From the NCBI RefSeq assembly GCF_000949135.2, contig NZ_JTAN02000021.1, positions 1 through 64,000 on the forward strand: 64,000 nt of DNA. Reading direction: 5' to 3'. The first letter of the stretch is position 1, and the number at the start of each line of letters is the position of its first letter. Positions 44,898-55,841 of this stretch are shown piece after piece. Under the pieces are notes generated by a model that was given only the letters and a program-made list of their open reading frames with translations, was not told the DNA's origin and ran no database searches. Position numbers and translations under genes: made by a program. Origin of the DNA: Burkholderia sp. USMB20 (lineage in GTDB: Bacteria > Pseudomonadota > Gammaproteobacteria > Burkholderiales > Burkholderiaceae).

Positions 44898-44926
44898 TTT
44901 TACTCGTGGGAAGTCACTCCTATAAT
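44898..44926 (+). promoter_or_regulatory. Predicted promoter of the aromatic-catabolism operon
   Basis: A perfect -10 TATAAT (44921-44926) with a weak -35 TTTTAC (44898-44903) at 17 bp. The start would be near 44,933, about 70 nt before the ferredoxin gene. The poor -35 leaves room for activation. Confidence 0.65.
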
Positions 44927-44943
44927 CACCATCCATAAACTGC

Positions 44944-44961
44944 TGTTCCGGGTATGGAACA
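44944..44961. promoter_or_regulatory. Operator copy 2: TGTTCC-N6-GGAACA, downstream of the operon promoter
   Basis: TGTTCC-GGGTAT-GGAACA has arms identical to copy 1 and sits at about +11 to +28 of the catabolic operon transcript. Two identical dyads with equivalent placement at divergent promoters point to one shared repressor. Confidence 0.78.
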
Positions 44962-45004
44962 AACCCGGGGCGAACCGAGAGTCGATCAGAAGGAAGGGTG
45001 TGAG

Positions 45005-45322
45005 ATGTCTGAACAATGGGTTTGTGCCGGGCACGCCGGCGCGCTGTCGGAAGACACGCCGATCGAGTTCAAGCGGACCGACGGCGTCGAAATCGGGATC
45101 TACCGCGTCGGCGACGAGGTGTATGCGCTCGAGAACGTGTGCCCGCATGCCTACGCGCTGCTGACGCAGGGGTTCGTCGACGAAGGCACGGTCGAATGTC
45201 CTCTGCACGAGGCCGTGTTCGACATCAAGACGGGCGAATGCCTGAAGGGCCCGGGCGGGCGCGCGCTGAAGCAGTACGCGGTGCGCCTGGCTGGCGAGGA
45301 AATCCAGATCAAGGTGGAGTAA
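45005..45322 (+). CDS. Rieske-type [2Fe-2S] ferredoxin of an aromatic oxygenase
   Basis: A 105-residue soluble Rieske ferredoxin (BphA3/CarAc-like) with cluster ligands C46-x-H48 and C65-x2-H68. It carries electrons from the FAD reductase encoded at 55.8 kb to the terminal oxygenase at 45.7 kb. The ATG at 45005 follows AGGAAGG. It is the first gene of the catabolic operon, downstream of the operator. Confidence 0.92.
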   Translation: MSEQWVCAGHAGALSEDTPIEFKRTDGVEIGIYRVGDEVYALENVCPHAYALLTQGFVDEGTVECPLHEAVFDIKTGECLKGPGGRALKQYAVRLAGEEIQIKVE

Positions 45323-45325
45323 CCG

Positions 45326-45637
45326 ATGAAAGAAGCGACCGTCAACTTCAATCCGTTCCTGAAGCCGTGGGTGGCGCCGCAGCCGAACAACGTCGCCGGC
45401 AAGGGGCAGATCGAGATCCCGGGCCAGGTCGAGAACCGCATCTGGCAAAACCGCAAGGCCGAGCCGACGCAGTACGAGAACGATCTGGGCGATGCGCTCG
45501 AACGCGTGTTCGAGAGCGGCGCGACCGAGCTGGACGAGGTCGTCGCGGGCCTGAACCGCATCGGCTTCCGCGCGCCGGACGGCACGGCGTGGACGCCCGA
45601 GCGCTTCCGCGCCGAAATGGCCTCGCTGGCGGAATGA
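45326..45637 (+). CDS. Small recombinase-like helix-turn-helix protein of the oxygenase operon
   Basis: A 103-residue protein only 3 bp after the ferredoxin. The C-terminal half (DEVVAGLNRIGFRAPDGTAWTPERFRAEMASL) looks like the HTH found at the end of serine recombinases, although no catalytic recombinase domain is present. I recall similar small proteins encoded beside Rieske oxygenases in proteobacteria. The N-terminal half (NPFLKPWVAPQPNNVAGKGQIEIPGQVENRIWQNR) is unlike DNA-binding proteins. It may be an assembly or structural partner of the oxygenase. Its role is unknown. Confidence 0.75.
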   Translation: MKEATVNFNPFLKPWVAPQPNNVAGKGQIEIPGQVENRIWQNRKAEPTQYENDLGDALERVFESGATELDEVVAGLNRIGFRAPDGTAWTPERFRAEMASLAE

Positions 45638-45697
45638 GCGCACCGACCGCGCCGCACGCCTGAGCGCCGACCCGACAACCGCATCCGGAGCACACTG

Positions 45698-46768
45698 ATG
45701 ACGTCCCCCGCACAACACGAAACACAACACGACCCGGTCCGCGACTATCTCGACCGCGGCATCAAGAACTACTGGTATCCCGTTGCGCCCAGCTGGCAGG
45801 TGTCGAATGCGCCCGTCGGCCTCACGCGCCTGTCCGAGCAGATCGTGCTGTGGCGCGATCACGAAGGCAAAGTCCATGCGCTCGAAGACCGTTGCCCGCA
45901 CCGCGGCGCGCGCCTGTCGCTCGGCTGGAACCTCGGCGGCAGCATCGCGTGCTGGTATCACGGCATCGAAGTCGACGGCGGCGGCACGGTCAACCGCGTG
46001 CCGGCCGTATCGAACTGTCCGCTCGAAGGCACGAAGTGCGTGAAGTCGTATCCGGTCGAAGAGAAGGCCGGCGCGATCTTCCTGTGGTTTGGCGACGAAG
46101 CGCACGGCGAGCCGGCGCCGCTGAACCTGCCGGAAGAACTGGTCGCCGACGAATACGCGCACTTCCTGTGCGTGTCGAACTGGAAGTGCAATTACCAGTA
46201 CGCGATCGACAACGTGATGGACCCGATGCACGGCGCGTACCTGCACGCGACGTCGCACTCGATGGCCGAAGGCGACAAGCAGGCCGACATGCGCGTGCGG
46301 AAGACGGAAACGGGCCTGATGTTCGAGAAGATCGGCCAGCGCGACGTGAACTTCGACTGGGTCGAGCTCGGCGAAACCGGCTGCCTGTGGATGCGCCTCG
46401 CGATTCCGTACAAGCAGAAGTTCGGCCCGGGCGGCAACTTCGGGATCATCGGCTTCGCGACGCCGGTCGACGGCGACAACTGCCAGGTCTACTTCTGGCG
46501 TACGCGCAAGGTCAGCGGCTGGCAGCGCGACGTGTGGCGCTTCATGTACCGCAACCGCCTCGAAGGCCTGCACTGGGACGTGCTCGAGCAGGACCGCTAC
46601 GTCCTCGAGAGCCTCGCGCCGAACGCGCGCGATCACGAATACCTGTACCAGCACGACGTCGGCATGACGCGCGTGCGCCGGATGCTGCGCACGCGTGCGC
46701 AGGAGCATCTTTCCGCGCTCGACGCGCATCGCGCGGCGCAGGCCGCGGCGGAGCCGTCGAATGGCTGA
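45698..46768 (+). CDS. Rieske non-heme iron oxygenase, single-subunit (alpha) type
   Basis: A 356-residue terminal oxygenase with Rieske ligands C66-x-H68 and C85-x2-H88 and a mononuclear iron site D175, H178 and H183 in DNVMDPMHGAYLH, with bridging Asp171. No beta subunit is encoded, so it belongs to the homotrimeric class (phthalate, vanillate, carbazole or phenoxybenzoate type), not benzoate/biphenyl enzymes. With the separate Rieske ferredoxin and FAD reductase it makes a three-component system. It may hydroxylate or O-demethylate an aromatic acid. The substrate is unknown. Confidence 0.9.
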   Translation: MTSPAQHETQHDPVRDYLDRGIKNYWYPVAPSWQVSNAPVGLTRLSEQIVLWRDHEGKVHALEDRCPHRGARLSLGWNLGGSIACWYHGIEVDGGGTVNRVPAVSNCPLEGTKCVKSYPVEEKAGAIFLWFGDEAHGEPAPLNLPEELVADEYAHFLCVSNWKCNYQYAIDNVMDPMHGAYLHATSHSMAEGDKQADMRVRKTETGLMFEKIGQRDVNFDWVELGETGCLWMRLAIPYKQKFGPGGNFGIIGFATPVDGDNCQVYFWRTRKVSGWQRDVWRFMYRNRLEGLHWDVLEQDRYVLESLAPNARDHEYLYQHDVGMTRVRRMLRTRAQEHLSALDAHRAAQAAAEPSNG

Positions 46769-47531
46769 GTTCGCTCCGGTCGTGTCTCTGCCGGGGCGCC
46801 GCGTGCTCGTCACGGGCGGCGCGCGCGGTCTCGGCGCGGCGTTCGTGAAGGCGCTCGTCGAAGCGGGCGCGCAGGTCGCATTCGGCGACGTGCTCGCCGA
46901 AGAGGGCCGCGCGCTGGCCGCGCAGCTCACGCAAGCCGGCCACACCGCGCAATTCTTCACGCTCGACCTGGCCGATCCGGCGAGCGTCACGGCTTTCGTC
47001 GCGCAGGGCGCGGCGGCGCTCGGCGGCATCGACGCACTGATCAACAACGCGGCGATCACGAACTCGGGCGGCAAGCTGTCGACGGAGCTCGACGTGTCGA
47101 CCTGGGATGCCGTGATGAACGTGAACGTGCGCGGCGTCTGGCTCGTCAGCAATGCGGCGCTGCCGTACCTCGCGCAATCGGGCCGCGGCGCGATCGTGAA
47201 CCTCGCATCGGACACCGCGCTGTGGGGCGCGCCGAAGCTGCTCGCGTACGTCGCCAGCAAGGGCGCGGTGATCGCGATGACGCATGCGCAGGCGCGCGAG
47301 TTCGGCGCCCACGGCGTGACGGTCAACGCGATCGCGCCGGGGCTCACCGAAGTCGAGGCGACGGCCTACGTGCCGGCGGAACGCCACGCGTTCTACATGC
47401 AGGGCCGCGCGCTGACGCGCGCGCAGGTGCCCGAGGACGTGACGGGCCCCGTGCTGTTCCTGCTGTCGGACGGCGCGCGCTTCGTGACGGGTCAACTGCT
47501 GCCGGTGAACGGCGGCTTCGTAATGAATTGA
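46761..47531 (+). CDS. Classical SDR dehydrogenase of the aromatic operon
   Basis: A 256-residue SDR: TGGARGLG (18-25), Asp43 suggesting NAD+, NNAAI, and catalytic S150, Y163 and K167 (YVASK). Its likely job is oxidising a cis-dihydrodiol or an alcohol made by the oxygenase. Its start overlaps the oxygenase stop by 8 bp. It is distinct from the atypical SDR encoded at 50.0 kb. Confidence 0.9.
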   Translation: MAEFAPVVSLPGRRVLVTGGARGLGAAFVKALVEAGAQVAFGDVLAEEGRALAAQLTQAGHTAQFFTLDLADPASVTAFVAQGAAALGGIDALINNAAITNSGGKLSTELDVSTWDAVMNVNVRGVWLVSNAALPYLAQSGRGAIVNLASDTALWGAPKLLAYVASKGAVIAMTHAQAREFGAHGVTVNAIAPGLTEVEATAYVPAERHAFYMQGRALTRAQVPEDVTGPVLFLLSDGARFVTGQLLPVNGGFVMN

Positions 47532-47564
47532 ATTGAAGTTTTCACTCTGATGAAGGAGAGGACG

Positions 47565-48092
47565 ATGGCGGACGCCGATCTCGAACGCAAGTCGTGGGAC
47601 CAGCCGGAAGGCGCAAGCTTCAACGACTGGATGGAAGGGCGCGTCGCGCGCTACGCGACGCGGCGCTACGACTGGGACGCACTGAAGTTCCAGGCCGACT
47701 ACGACCCGAAGTACCGTCGTGCGCAGATGCGCTACGTCGGCACGGGCGGCACGGGCGTCGCGAAGGACGTCAACACGGTGCCGGCCGGCAACTTCACGTT
47801 CTCGACGATGGTCATTCCGGCCGGCAACATCGGCCCGAGCCACATCCATATCGACGTGGAAGAAATCTTCTTCGTGCTGCGCGGCAAGATGAAGGTGATC
47901 TGCGAGCGCGACGGCGAGACCTGGGAAGCGATCCTCGGCGAGCGCGACCTGATCTCGGTGCCGCCGGGCGTGTACCGCACGGAAATCAACATCGGCGAGG
48001 AAGACGCGCTGATGTGCGTGATGCTCGGTTCGCCGAAGCCCATCACGCCGACGTATCCGCCGGATTCGCCGCTCGCGAAGATCAAGCGCTGA
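47565..48092 (+). CDS. Cupin-domain protein
   Basis: A 175-residue single-cupin protein with metal-binding motif 1 around PSHIHIDVEEIFFVLRGKMKV (two His and Glu) and motif 2 around DLISVPPGVYRTEIN. The second motif lacks the usual His, so it may hold metal weakly or serve as an isomerase or binding protein. AAGGAGAG precedes the ATG. Within the operon it may act on a ring-cleavage product or quinone. No specific reaction is supported. Confidence 0.85.
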   Translation: MADADLERKSWDQPEGASFNDWMEGRVARYATRRYDWDALKFQADYDPKYRRAQMRYVGTGGTGVAKDVNTVPAGNFTFSTMVIPAGNIGPSHIHIDVEEIFFVLRGKMKVICERDGETWEAILGERDLISVPPGVYRTEINIGEEDALMCVMLGSPKPITPTYPPDSPLAKIKR

Positions 48093-48110
48093 GACGGGGC
48101 GGAGCAAGCA

Positions 48111-49022
48111 ATGCGTGTCATCGACAAACGTGAACGCGACCGCACCGCGGCGTTCGCAGCGCTGCTCGGGCAGTTTCCCGAACAGCGCTGCGCGGCCGGC
48201 GCGGCGGGCACGATCGGCTACCGTGAGGCTGGCGCAGGCGAGGCCGGCGCGCAGCATGCGGGCCGCGCGCTGCCCGTCGTGCTGCTGCACGGGATCGGCT
48301 CGGGCGCCGCATCGTGGGTGTGCCAGCTCGACTCGCTCGGCGCGTCGCGCCGCGTGCTCGCGTGGGATGCGCCCGGCTACGGCGTGTCGACGCCCGTGCA
48401 CGGCGCGTCGCCGGTCGCCGCCGATTACGCGGCGTCGCTGAACGCGTGGCTCGAGGCACTCGGCATCGAACGCTGCGTGCTGGTCGGGCATTCGCTCGGC
48501 GCGATCGTCGCGGGCGGGTTGACCCGCGTGATGCCCGCGCGGATCGCCGGCCTGCTGCTGATCTCGCCCGCGGGCGGTTACGGCAGCGCGCCCGCGGAAA
48601 CGCGCGACACGCGCCGCGATGCACGCCTCGCGATGCTCGACGAACTCGGCCCGGCCGGGCTCGCCGAACAGCGCAGCGGCAACATGCTGTCGGGTTTCGC
48701 GAGCGAGGATGCGCGTGCATGGGTACGCTGGAACATGGCGCGCATCGTGCCGGCCGGTTATGCGCAGGCCACGCATCTGCTCGCGAACGCCGATCTCGCG
48801 TCCGATCTCGCCGGCTTTCGCGGCCGCACGGCGGTGGCGGTCGGCGCGAACGACGCGATCACGCCGCCGGCTGCCTGCGAGCGGATCGCCGCTGCCGCGC
48901 ACGTCGGGCTGCAAGTGATTCCGCAGGCCGGTCATGCGGGCTACGTGGAAGCGCCGGCGGTCTACTCGTCGCTGATCGACGCGTTCTGCCGTCAATGCGA
49001 CCGTCAACGGGGGCTGGAATGA
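48111..49022 (+). CDS. Alpha/beta-hydrolase (meta-cleavage product hydrolase-like)
   Basis: A 303-residue hydrolase with oxyanion segment LLHGIGSGAASW, nucleophile S128 in GHSLG, acid D248 in GANDAITPP and base H275 in QAGHAGYVE. The order and spacing match C-C bond hydrolases such as BphD, which split ring-fission products; esterases are the alternative. The pairing with an extradiol dioxygenase in the same operon favours a C-C hydrolase. GGAG precedes the ATG. Confidence 0.87.
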   Translation: MRVIDKRERDRTAAFAALLGQFPEQRCAAGAAGTIGYREAGAGEAGAQHAGRALPVVLLHGIGSGAASWVCQLDSLGASRRVLAWDAPGYGVSTPVHGASPVAADYAASLNAWLEALGIERCVLVGHSLGAIVAGGLTRVMPARIAGLLLISPAGGYGSAPAETRDTRRDARLAMLDELGPAGLAEQRSGNMLSGFASEDARAWVRWNMARIVPAGYAQATHLLANADLASDLAGFRGRTAVAVGANDAITPPAACERIAAAAHVGLQVIPQAGHAGYVEAPAVYSSLIDAFCRQCDRQRGLE

Positions 49023-49026
49023 ACTA

Positions 49027-49056
49027 CCCCCACGCTCACATTCGTTCGCTTGGGGG
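49027..49056. repeat. Intergenic hairpin (CCCCCA-n-TGGGGG)
   Basis: CCCCCACGC and CGCTTGGGGG pair with one mismatch around a loop, in the 100-bp gap between hydrolase and IclR genes. It resembles short C/G-ended repeats common between Burkholderia genes (from memory). It could reduce read-through or mark a former insertion point. Confidence 0.5.
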
Positions 49057-49122
49057 GGCGCAGCCCGCTCAATCCCGACATGCATTTCAACGTGCCCCTG
49101 GGGCGGCCCGACCGGAGGCATC

Positions 49123-49980
49123 ATGAGCGAACCGTTGCAACAACAGGATGCGGACACCGCGAAGTCCGAGGCCAACTACGTGGTGCCGGGCCTCGAACGC
49201 GGTTTGCGGATCCTCGCCGAATTCTCGCCGCGCGAGCCGGTGCTCGGCGCGCCGGAACTGTCCAAGCGCCTCGGCATTCCGCGCACGACGGTGTTCCGTC
49301 TTCTGCAGACGCTCGAATCGCTCGGCTTTCTCGAGCGCGCGGACAAGGATCGCAACTACAAGCTCGGCATCGCCGTGCTGCGGCTCGGCTTCGAATACCT
49401 GAGCTCGCTCGAGCTGACCGATCTCGGCCTGCCGGTGATCGAGAGCCTGCGCGATGCGACCGGCTTCACGACGCACATCGTGATCCGTGACGGCCGCGAC
49501 GTGGTGTTCGTCGCGAAGGCGCAGAGCCAGTCGCCGGTGTTCAGCTCGATTCGCGTGAACGTCGGCACGCGGCTGCCCGCGCATGCGACGACCCACGGCC
49601 ACGTTCTGATGGGCGACCTGTCGCTGAAGGAGTTGCGGGCGCTGTATCCGGAAGGCGCGCTGAACCGGATGACGAGTGCGACGCCGGAATCCGTCGACGC
49701 GCTCTACGAAGTGATCCGGGAAGATGCGCTGCGCGGCTACGGCGTCAGCAATTCGTCGTTCGAGCGCGGCATTTCGGTGGTCACGGCGCCGGTGCGCAAC
49801 GACACGCAGAGGATCGTCGCGTGCATCACGGTGACGGTGCCGCGGCCGGAGATCGACGCGGCGCTGATCGCCGACGGCCTGATCGACAAGGTGCAGCGCG
49901 CGGCGGCGGAATTGTCGCGGCGGCTCAATTACCGCTCGGATGACGAGCACACGTTTCTCAAGGCTTTAGGACTGCGATGA
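49123..49980 (+). CDS. IclR-family transcriptional regulator (paralogue 2, within the operon)
   Basis: A 285-residue IclR regulator with a winged helix (YVVPGLERGLRILAEFS, LSKRLGIPRTTVFRLLQTLESLGFL, about 20-80) and a ligand domain (HIVIRDGRDVVFVAKAQS, TTHGHVLMGDL). GGAGG precedes the ATG. It is cotranscribed with catabolic genes: its stop overlaps the next start by 4 bp (ATGA). It is a close paralogue of the IclR protein encoded at 42.4 kb but has a much shorter N-terminal tail. It probably binds the TGTTCC-N6-GGAACA dyads and so autoregulates; this is inferred. Confidence 0.9.
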   Translation: MSEPLQQQDADTAKSEANYVVPGLERGLRILAEFSPREPVLGAPELSKRLGIPRTTVFRLLQTLESLGFLERADKDRNYKLGIAVLRLGFEYLSSLELTDLGLPVIESLRDATGFTTHIVIRDGRDVVFVAKAQSQSPVFSSIRVNVGTRLPAHATTHGHVLMGDLSLKELRALYPEGALNRMTSATPESVDALYEVIREDALRGYGVSNSSFERGISVVTAPVRNDTQRIVACITVTVPRPEIDAALIADGLIDKVQRAAAELSRRLNYRSDDEHTFLKALGLR

Positions 49981-50766
49981 TTCAGATCGATCTGACCGGG
50001 CAGGTGGCGGTGGTGACGGGCGGTTCGTCCGGCATCGGCCTCGCGACTGCCGAACGGTTCCTGCAGGCCGGCGCATCGGTCGCGATTTGCGGCCGCGACG
50101 GCGAGCGTCTCGCGCGCGCCGAGGCGATGCTCGGCGAGAAATATACGGGCGCGCCGCTGCTCGCGGTGCGCTGCAACGTGCTCGACGAAGCCGACGTGGC
50201 CGCGTTCGCGCAGGCCGTGTCCGACCGCTTCGGCCGCGCCGACATGCTCGTCAACAACGCAGGCCAGGGCCGCGTGTCGACTTTCGTCGACACGACCGAC
50301 GACGCATGGCGCGAAGAGCTCGAACTGAAGTACTTCAGCATCATCCGCCCGACGCGCGCATTCCTGCCGCTGTTGCGCGATGCGGCCGCGCCGACGATCA
50401 CCTGCGTGAATTCGCTGCTCGCGCTGCAGCCGGAGCCGCACATGGTCGCGACGTCGTCGGCGCGCGCGGGCGTGCTGAGCCTCGTGAAGTCGCTCGCGAC
50501 CGAACTCGCGCCGCAGCGCATCCGCGTGAACTCGATCCTGATCGGCATCGTGGAGTCGGGGCAGTGGCGCCGCCGCTACGAAGCGCAGGCGCCGGCCGGC
50601 GAAAGCTGGGAGGACTGGACGGGCGCGCTCGCCCGCAAGAAGAACATTCCGCTGAACCGCTTCGGCAAGCCCGACGAGGCAGCCTGGGCACTTTTTTATC
50701 TCGCAACGCATCTGTCGTCCTACACGACGGGCAGCCATATCGACGTTTCTGGAGGCTTTGCACGCC

Positions 50767-50774
<8 letters not shown>
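49977..50774 (+). CDS. Atypical SDR lacking the YxxxK catalytic pair
   Basis: A 265-residue SDR-fold protein with an intact cofactor motif TGGSSGIG (14-21), VNNAG and Ser146. Where classical SDRs have Tyr-x3-Lys it has T159-S-S-A-R163. Either another residue (Arg163 or a nearby His) does the chemistry, or it binds NAD(P) without classical redox activity. A subset of SDRs share an ATS-x-ARAG motif, so this is a divergent lineage, not simple decay. It overlaps both neighbours (4 and 8 bp), so it is tightly coupled in the operon. Confidence 0.88.
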
Positions 50775-53258
<2,484 letters not shown>

Positions 53259-53369
53259 GCAGGCAGACAACCCGGACAACCAGGCCGACGCGGCCATTCG
53301 GGCCATTGAACGGCCGCCGGCGCCACGGCGCGGGCGGCTGCGCAGAGACAGATTTGTGGGACTTGTGAC

Positions 53370-54860
53370 ATGACTCCATTCGATACGAGCCTCGTACCCA
53401 ACGGCGACATCCTGATCGGCGGCGAGTGGCGGCGCGGCCGCGGCGCGCCTTACGCGAGCATCTATCCGGCCGACCAGTCGCTGAACATGGAAGTCTCGAC
53501 GGCGAACGCGGAAGACGCGGCCGACGCCGTCGTGGCCGCCGACGCAGCGTGGCGGCGCGCCGACTGGGCCGGCCTCAAGCCGCACCAGCGCGCGCTGGTG
53601 CTGTACCGGATCGCCGACCTGATCATGCAGCGTCACGAGGCGCTCGCGAACCTGCAACGCCGCGACAACGGCAAGCCGATCGGCGAGACGCGCGTGCTGG
53701 TGGCGAGTGCGGCCAACACGTTCCGCTATTTCGCGGCGTGCCTGGAAACGCTCGACGAAGAACTGACGCCGTCGCGCGGCGACTACCTGACGATGAGCGT
53801 GCACGAGCCGATCGGCGTGATCGCCGCGATCACGCCGTGGAATTCGCCGATCGCGTCCGACGCGCAGAAGCTCGCGCCGGCGCTCGCCGGCGGCAACGCG
53901 GTCGTGCTCAAGCCTGCCGAGGTGACGCCGCTCGTGTCGCTCGCGCTGGCCCGCATCTGCGAGGAAGCCGGCGTGCCGAAGGGCGTGCTGAGCGTGCTGC
54001 CGGGCAAGGGCTCGGTGATCGGCGACGTGCTGGTGCGCCATCCGCTCGTGAAGAAGGTGTCGTTTACCGGCGGCACCGAAGTGGGTCGCGGCATCGCGCG
54101 CATCGCGGCGGAAAAGCTGATGCCCGTATCGCTCGAACTCGGCGGCAAGTCGCCGACGATCGTATGCGACGACGCGGATCTCGATCACGCGGTGAACGGC
54201 GTGCTGTACGGCATCTTCAGCTCGTCGGGCGAAGCGTGCATCGCGGGTTCGCGGCTGTTCGTGCAGCGCTCGGTATACGACGCGTTCATGAAGCGCCTGG
54301 TCGCGGGCGCACGCAAGCTGCGCGTGGGCGACCCGACGCGGCCCGACACGCAGATGGGCCCGCTGATCACCGCGAAGCATCGCGAGTCGGTGGAACGCTA
54401 CGTCGCGCTCGGGCTGGAGGAAGGCGGCCGCCTGCTGTGCGGCGGCGAACGGCCGTCGGGCGACGGGCGCGAGGACGGCTTCTTCTACCAGCCGACGATT
54501 CTCGAAGGCTTGCCGAACAGCGCGCGCATCTGCCAGGAGGAAATCTTCGGGCCGGTGCTGGTCGCGATGCCGTTCGACGACGAAGCGTCGCTGATCGCGC
54601 AGGCGAACGACAGCGTGTTCGGCCTCGCCGCCGGCATCTGGACCCGCGACTACAAGCGCGCATGGCGCATCGCGCGGGCACTGGAGACGGGCACCGTCTG
54701 GATCAACACGTACAAGCTGTTTTCGATCTCCACGCCGTTCTCGGGCTGGAAGGAGAGCGGGATGGGCCGCGAGAAGGGCCGTCTCGGCATCCGCGAGTAC
54801 ATGCAGCAGAAAAGCCTGTACTGGGGCTTGAACGACGCGCCGCTGCCGTGGGCGAACTGA
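53370..54860 (+). CDS. NAD(P)+-dependent aldehyde dehydrogenase
   Basis: A 496-residue ALDH with catalytic C290 (GEACIAGSRL), general base E256 in LELGGKSP, the cofactor loop FTGGTEVGRGIAR, PWNSPIASDAQKLAPALAGGNAVVLKP, and a C-terminal ESGMGREKGRLGI. It resembles betaine/hydroxymuconic-semialdehyde dehydrogenases. In this operon it may oxidise a semialdehyde from ring fission or the aldehyde product of the ThDP enzyme. A 111-bp gap separates it from the broken upstream gene, larger than other gaps in the operon. Confidence 0.92.
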   Translation: MTPFDTSLVPNGDILIGGEWRRGRGAPYASIYPADQSLNMEVSTANAEDAADAVVAADAAWRRADWAGLKPHQRALVLYRIADLIMQRHEALANLQRRDNGKPIGETRVLVASAANTFRYFAACLETLDEELTPSRGDYLTMSVHEPIGVIAAITPWNSPIASDAQKLAPALAGGNAVVLKPAEVTPLVSLALARICEEAGVPKGVLSVLPGKGSVIGDVLVRHPLVKKVSFTGGTEVGRGIARIAAEKLMPVSLELGGKSPTIVCDDADLDHAVNGVLYGIFSSSGEACIAGSRLFVQRSVYDAFMKRLVAGARKLRVGDPTRPDTQMGPLITAKHRESVERYVALGLEEGGRLLCGGERPSGDGREDGFFYQPTILEGLPNSARICQEEIFGPVLVAMPFDDEASLIAQANDSVFGLAAGIWTRDYKRAWRIARALETGTVWINTYKLFSISTPFSGWKESGMGREKGRLGIREYMQQKSLYWGLNDAPLPWAN

Positions 54861-54878
54861 GCGAAGGGGAATGACGCA

Positions 54879-55841
54879 ATGAGCATCTTGGGTATCGAGC
54901 AGATCACGTACGGTGTCGACGACCTCGCGACGTGCCGGCGCTTTTTCGCCGACTGGGGCCTGAAGGAAGTCGCGCACGACGACACGCGCGCACGTTTCGA
55001 AACGCTGAACGGCTGCACCGTGCTGGTCGTGAAGGCCGACGATCCGTCGCTGCCGCCCGCGTTCGAAGCGGGCCCGACGCTGCGCGAAGTCACGTGGGGC
55101 GTCGCGACGCAGCAGGAAGTCGACGCGCTGCGCACGAAGCTGGCCGGCCAGCCCGGCTATTACGCGCAGGACGATGCGGTCGGCTGCATCGATCCGAACG
55201 GGATGGCGATCCGCATCGAGGTGACGCGCAAGCGCGCGCTCAACATCACCGGCTCGCCGTCGAACGTGTGGGGCCGGACGGCGCGGGTCGACCAGCCGAG
55301 CCCGATCTATGCGCGCGCCGAGCCGGTCGAGGTCGGGCACGTCGTGTTCTTCACGAACTGCCTCGACGCGCAGGAGAAGTTCTATCACGAGCTGCTCGGC
55401 TTCGAGACGTCGGACCGCTATCCGGGCCGCGGCGCGTTCATGCGCTGCGCGCCGCACGGCGGCCACCACGACCTGTTCCTGCTCGCGTTGCCCAATGGCA
55501 AGCGCGGCCTGAACCACGTCGCGTTCACCGTGCGCGACATCCACGAAGTGTTCGGCGGCGGCATGCACATCGACCGCTGCGGCTGGGAAACGCAGCTCGG
55601 CCCGGGGCGTCATCCGGTCTCGTCCGCGTATTTCTGGTACTTCCAGAACCCGGCCGGCGCGCTGATCGAGTACTACGCGGACGAAGACGTGCTGACGCCC
55701 GAATGGCAGCCGCGCGAATTCGAACCGGGCCCGACCGTGTTCGCCGAATGGGCCGTCGACGGCGGCCTCGACGGCAACACGCGCCGGCAGAAGAATGCGA
55801 AGGCGCCGGAAGGCAAGTTCATGACGGAGCGCAAATCATGA
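54879..55841 (+). CDS. Type I extradiol ring-cleavage dioxygenase (VOC superfamily)
   Basis: A 320-residue two-domain VOC protein. The C-terminal domain keeps the Fe(II) 2-His-1-carboxylate set: H154 (VGHVVFFT), H213 (LNHVAFTV) and E264 (LIEYYAD). The N-terminal domain (QITYGVDDLATCRRFFADWGL) is the non-catalytic repeat. Such enzymes open catecholic rings beside the hydroxyls. This makes meta-cleavage the likely central step of the pathway. AAGGGGA precedes the ATG, and the stop overlaps the next start. Confidence 0.88.
   Translation: MSILGIEQITYGVDDLATCRRFFADWGLKEVAHDDTRARFETLNGCTVLVVKADDPSLPPAFEAGPTLREVTWGVATQQEVDALRTKLAGQPGYYAQDDAVGCIDPNGMAIRIEVTRKRALNITGSPSNVWGRTARVDQPSPIYARAEPVEVGHVVFFTNCLDAQEKFYHELLGFETSDRYPGRGAFMRCAPHGGHHDLFLLALPNGKRGLNHVAFTVRDIHEVFGGGMHIDRCGWETQLGPGRHPVSSAYFWYFQNPAGALIEYYADEDVLTPEWQPREFEPGPTVFAEWAVDGGLDGNTRRQKNAKAPEGKFMTERKS

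Noticed and set aside
45326-45637. Mobile element suggested by a recombinase-like protein
   Set aside because: Only a terminal HTH-like segment is present. There is no resolvase catalytic domain, no flanking repeats, and the gene is embedded in an oxygenase operon.
45005-46768. Anthranilate or benzoate dioxygenase (AndA/BenA type)
   Set aside because: No beta subunit gene is present, and the oxygenase is of the short homomeric class.
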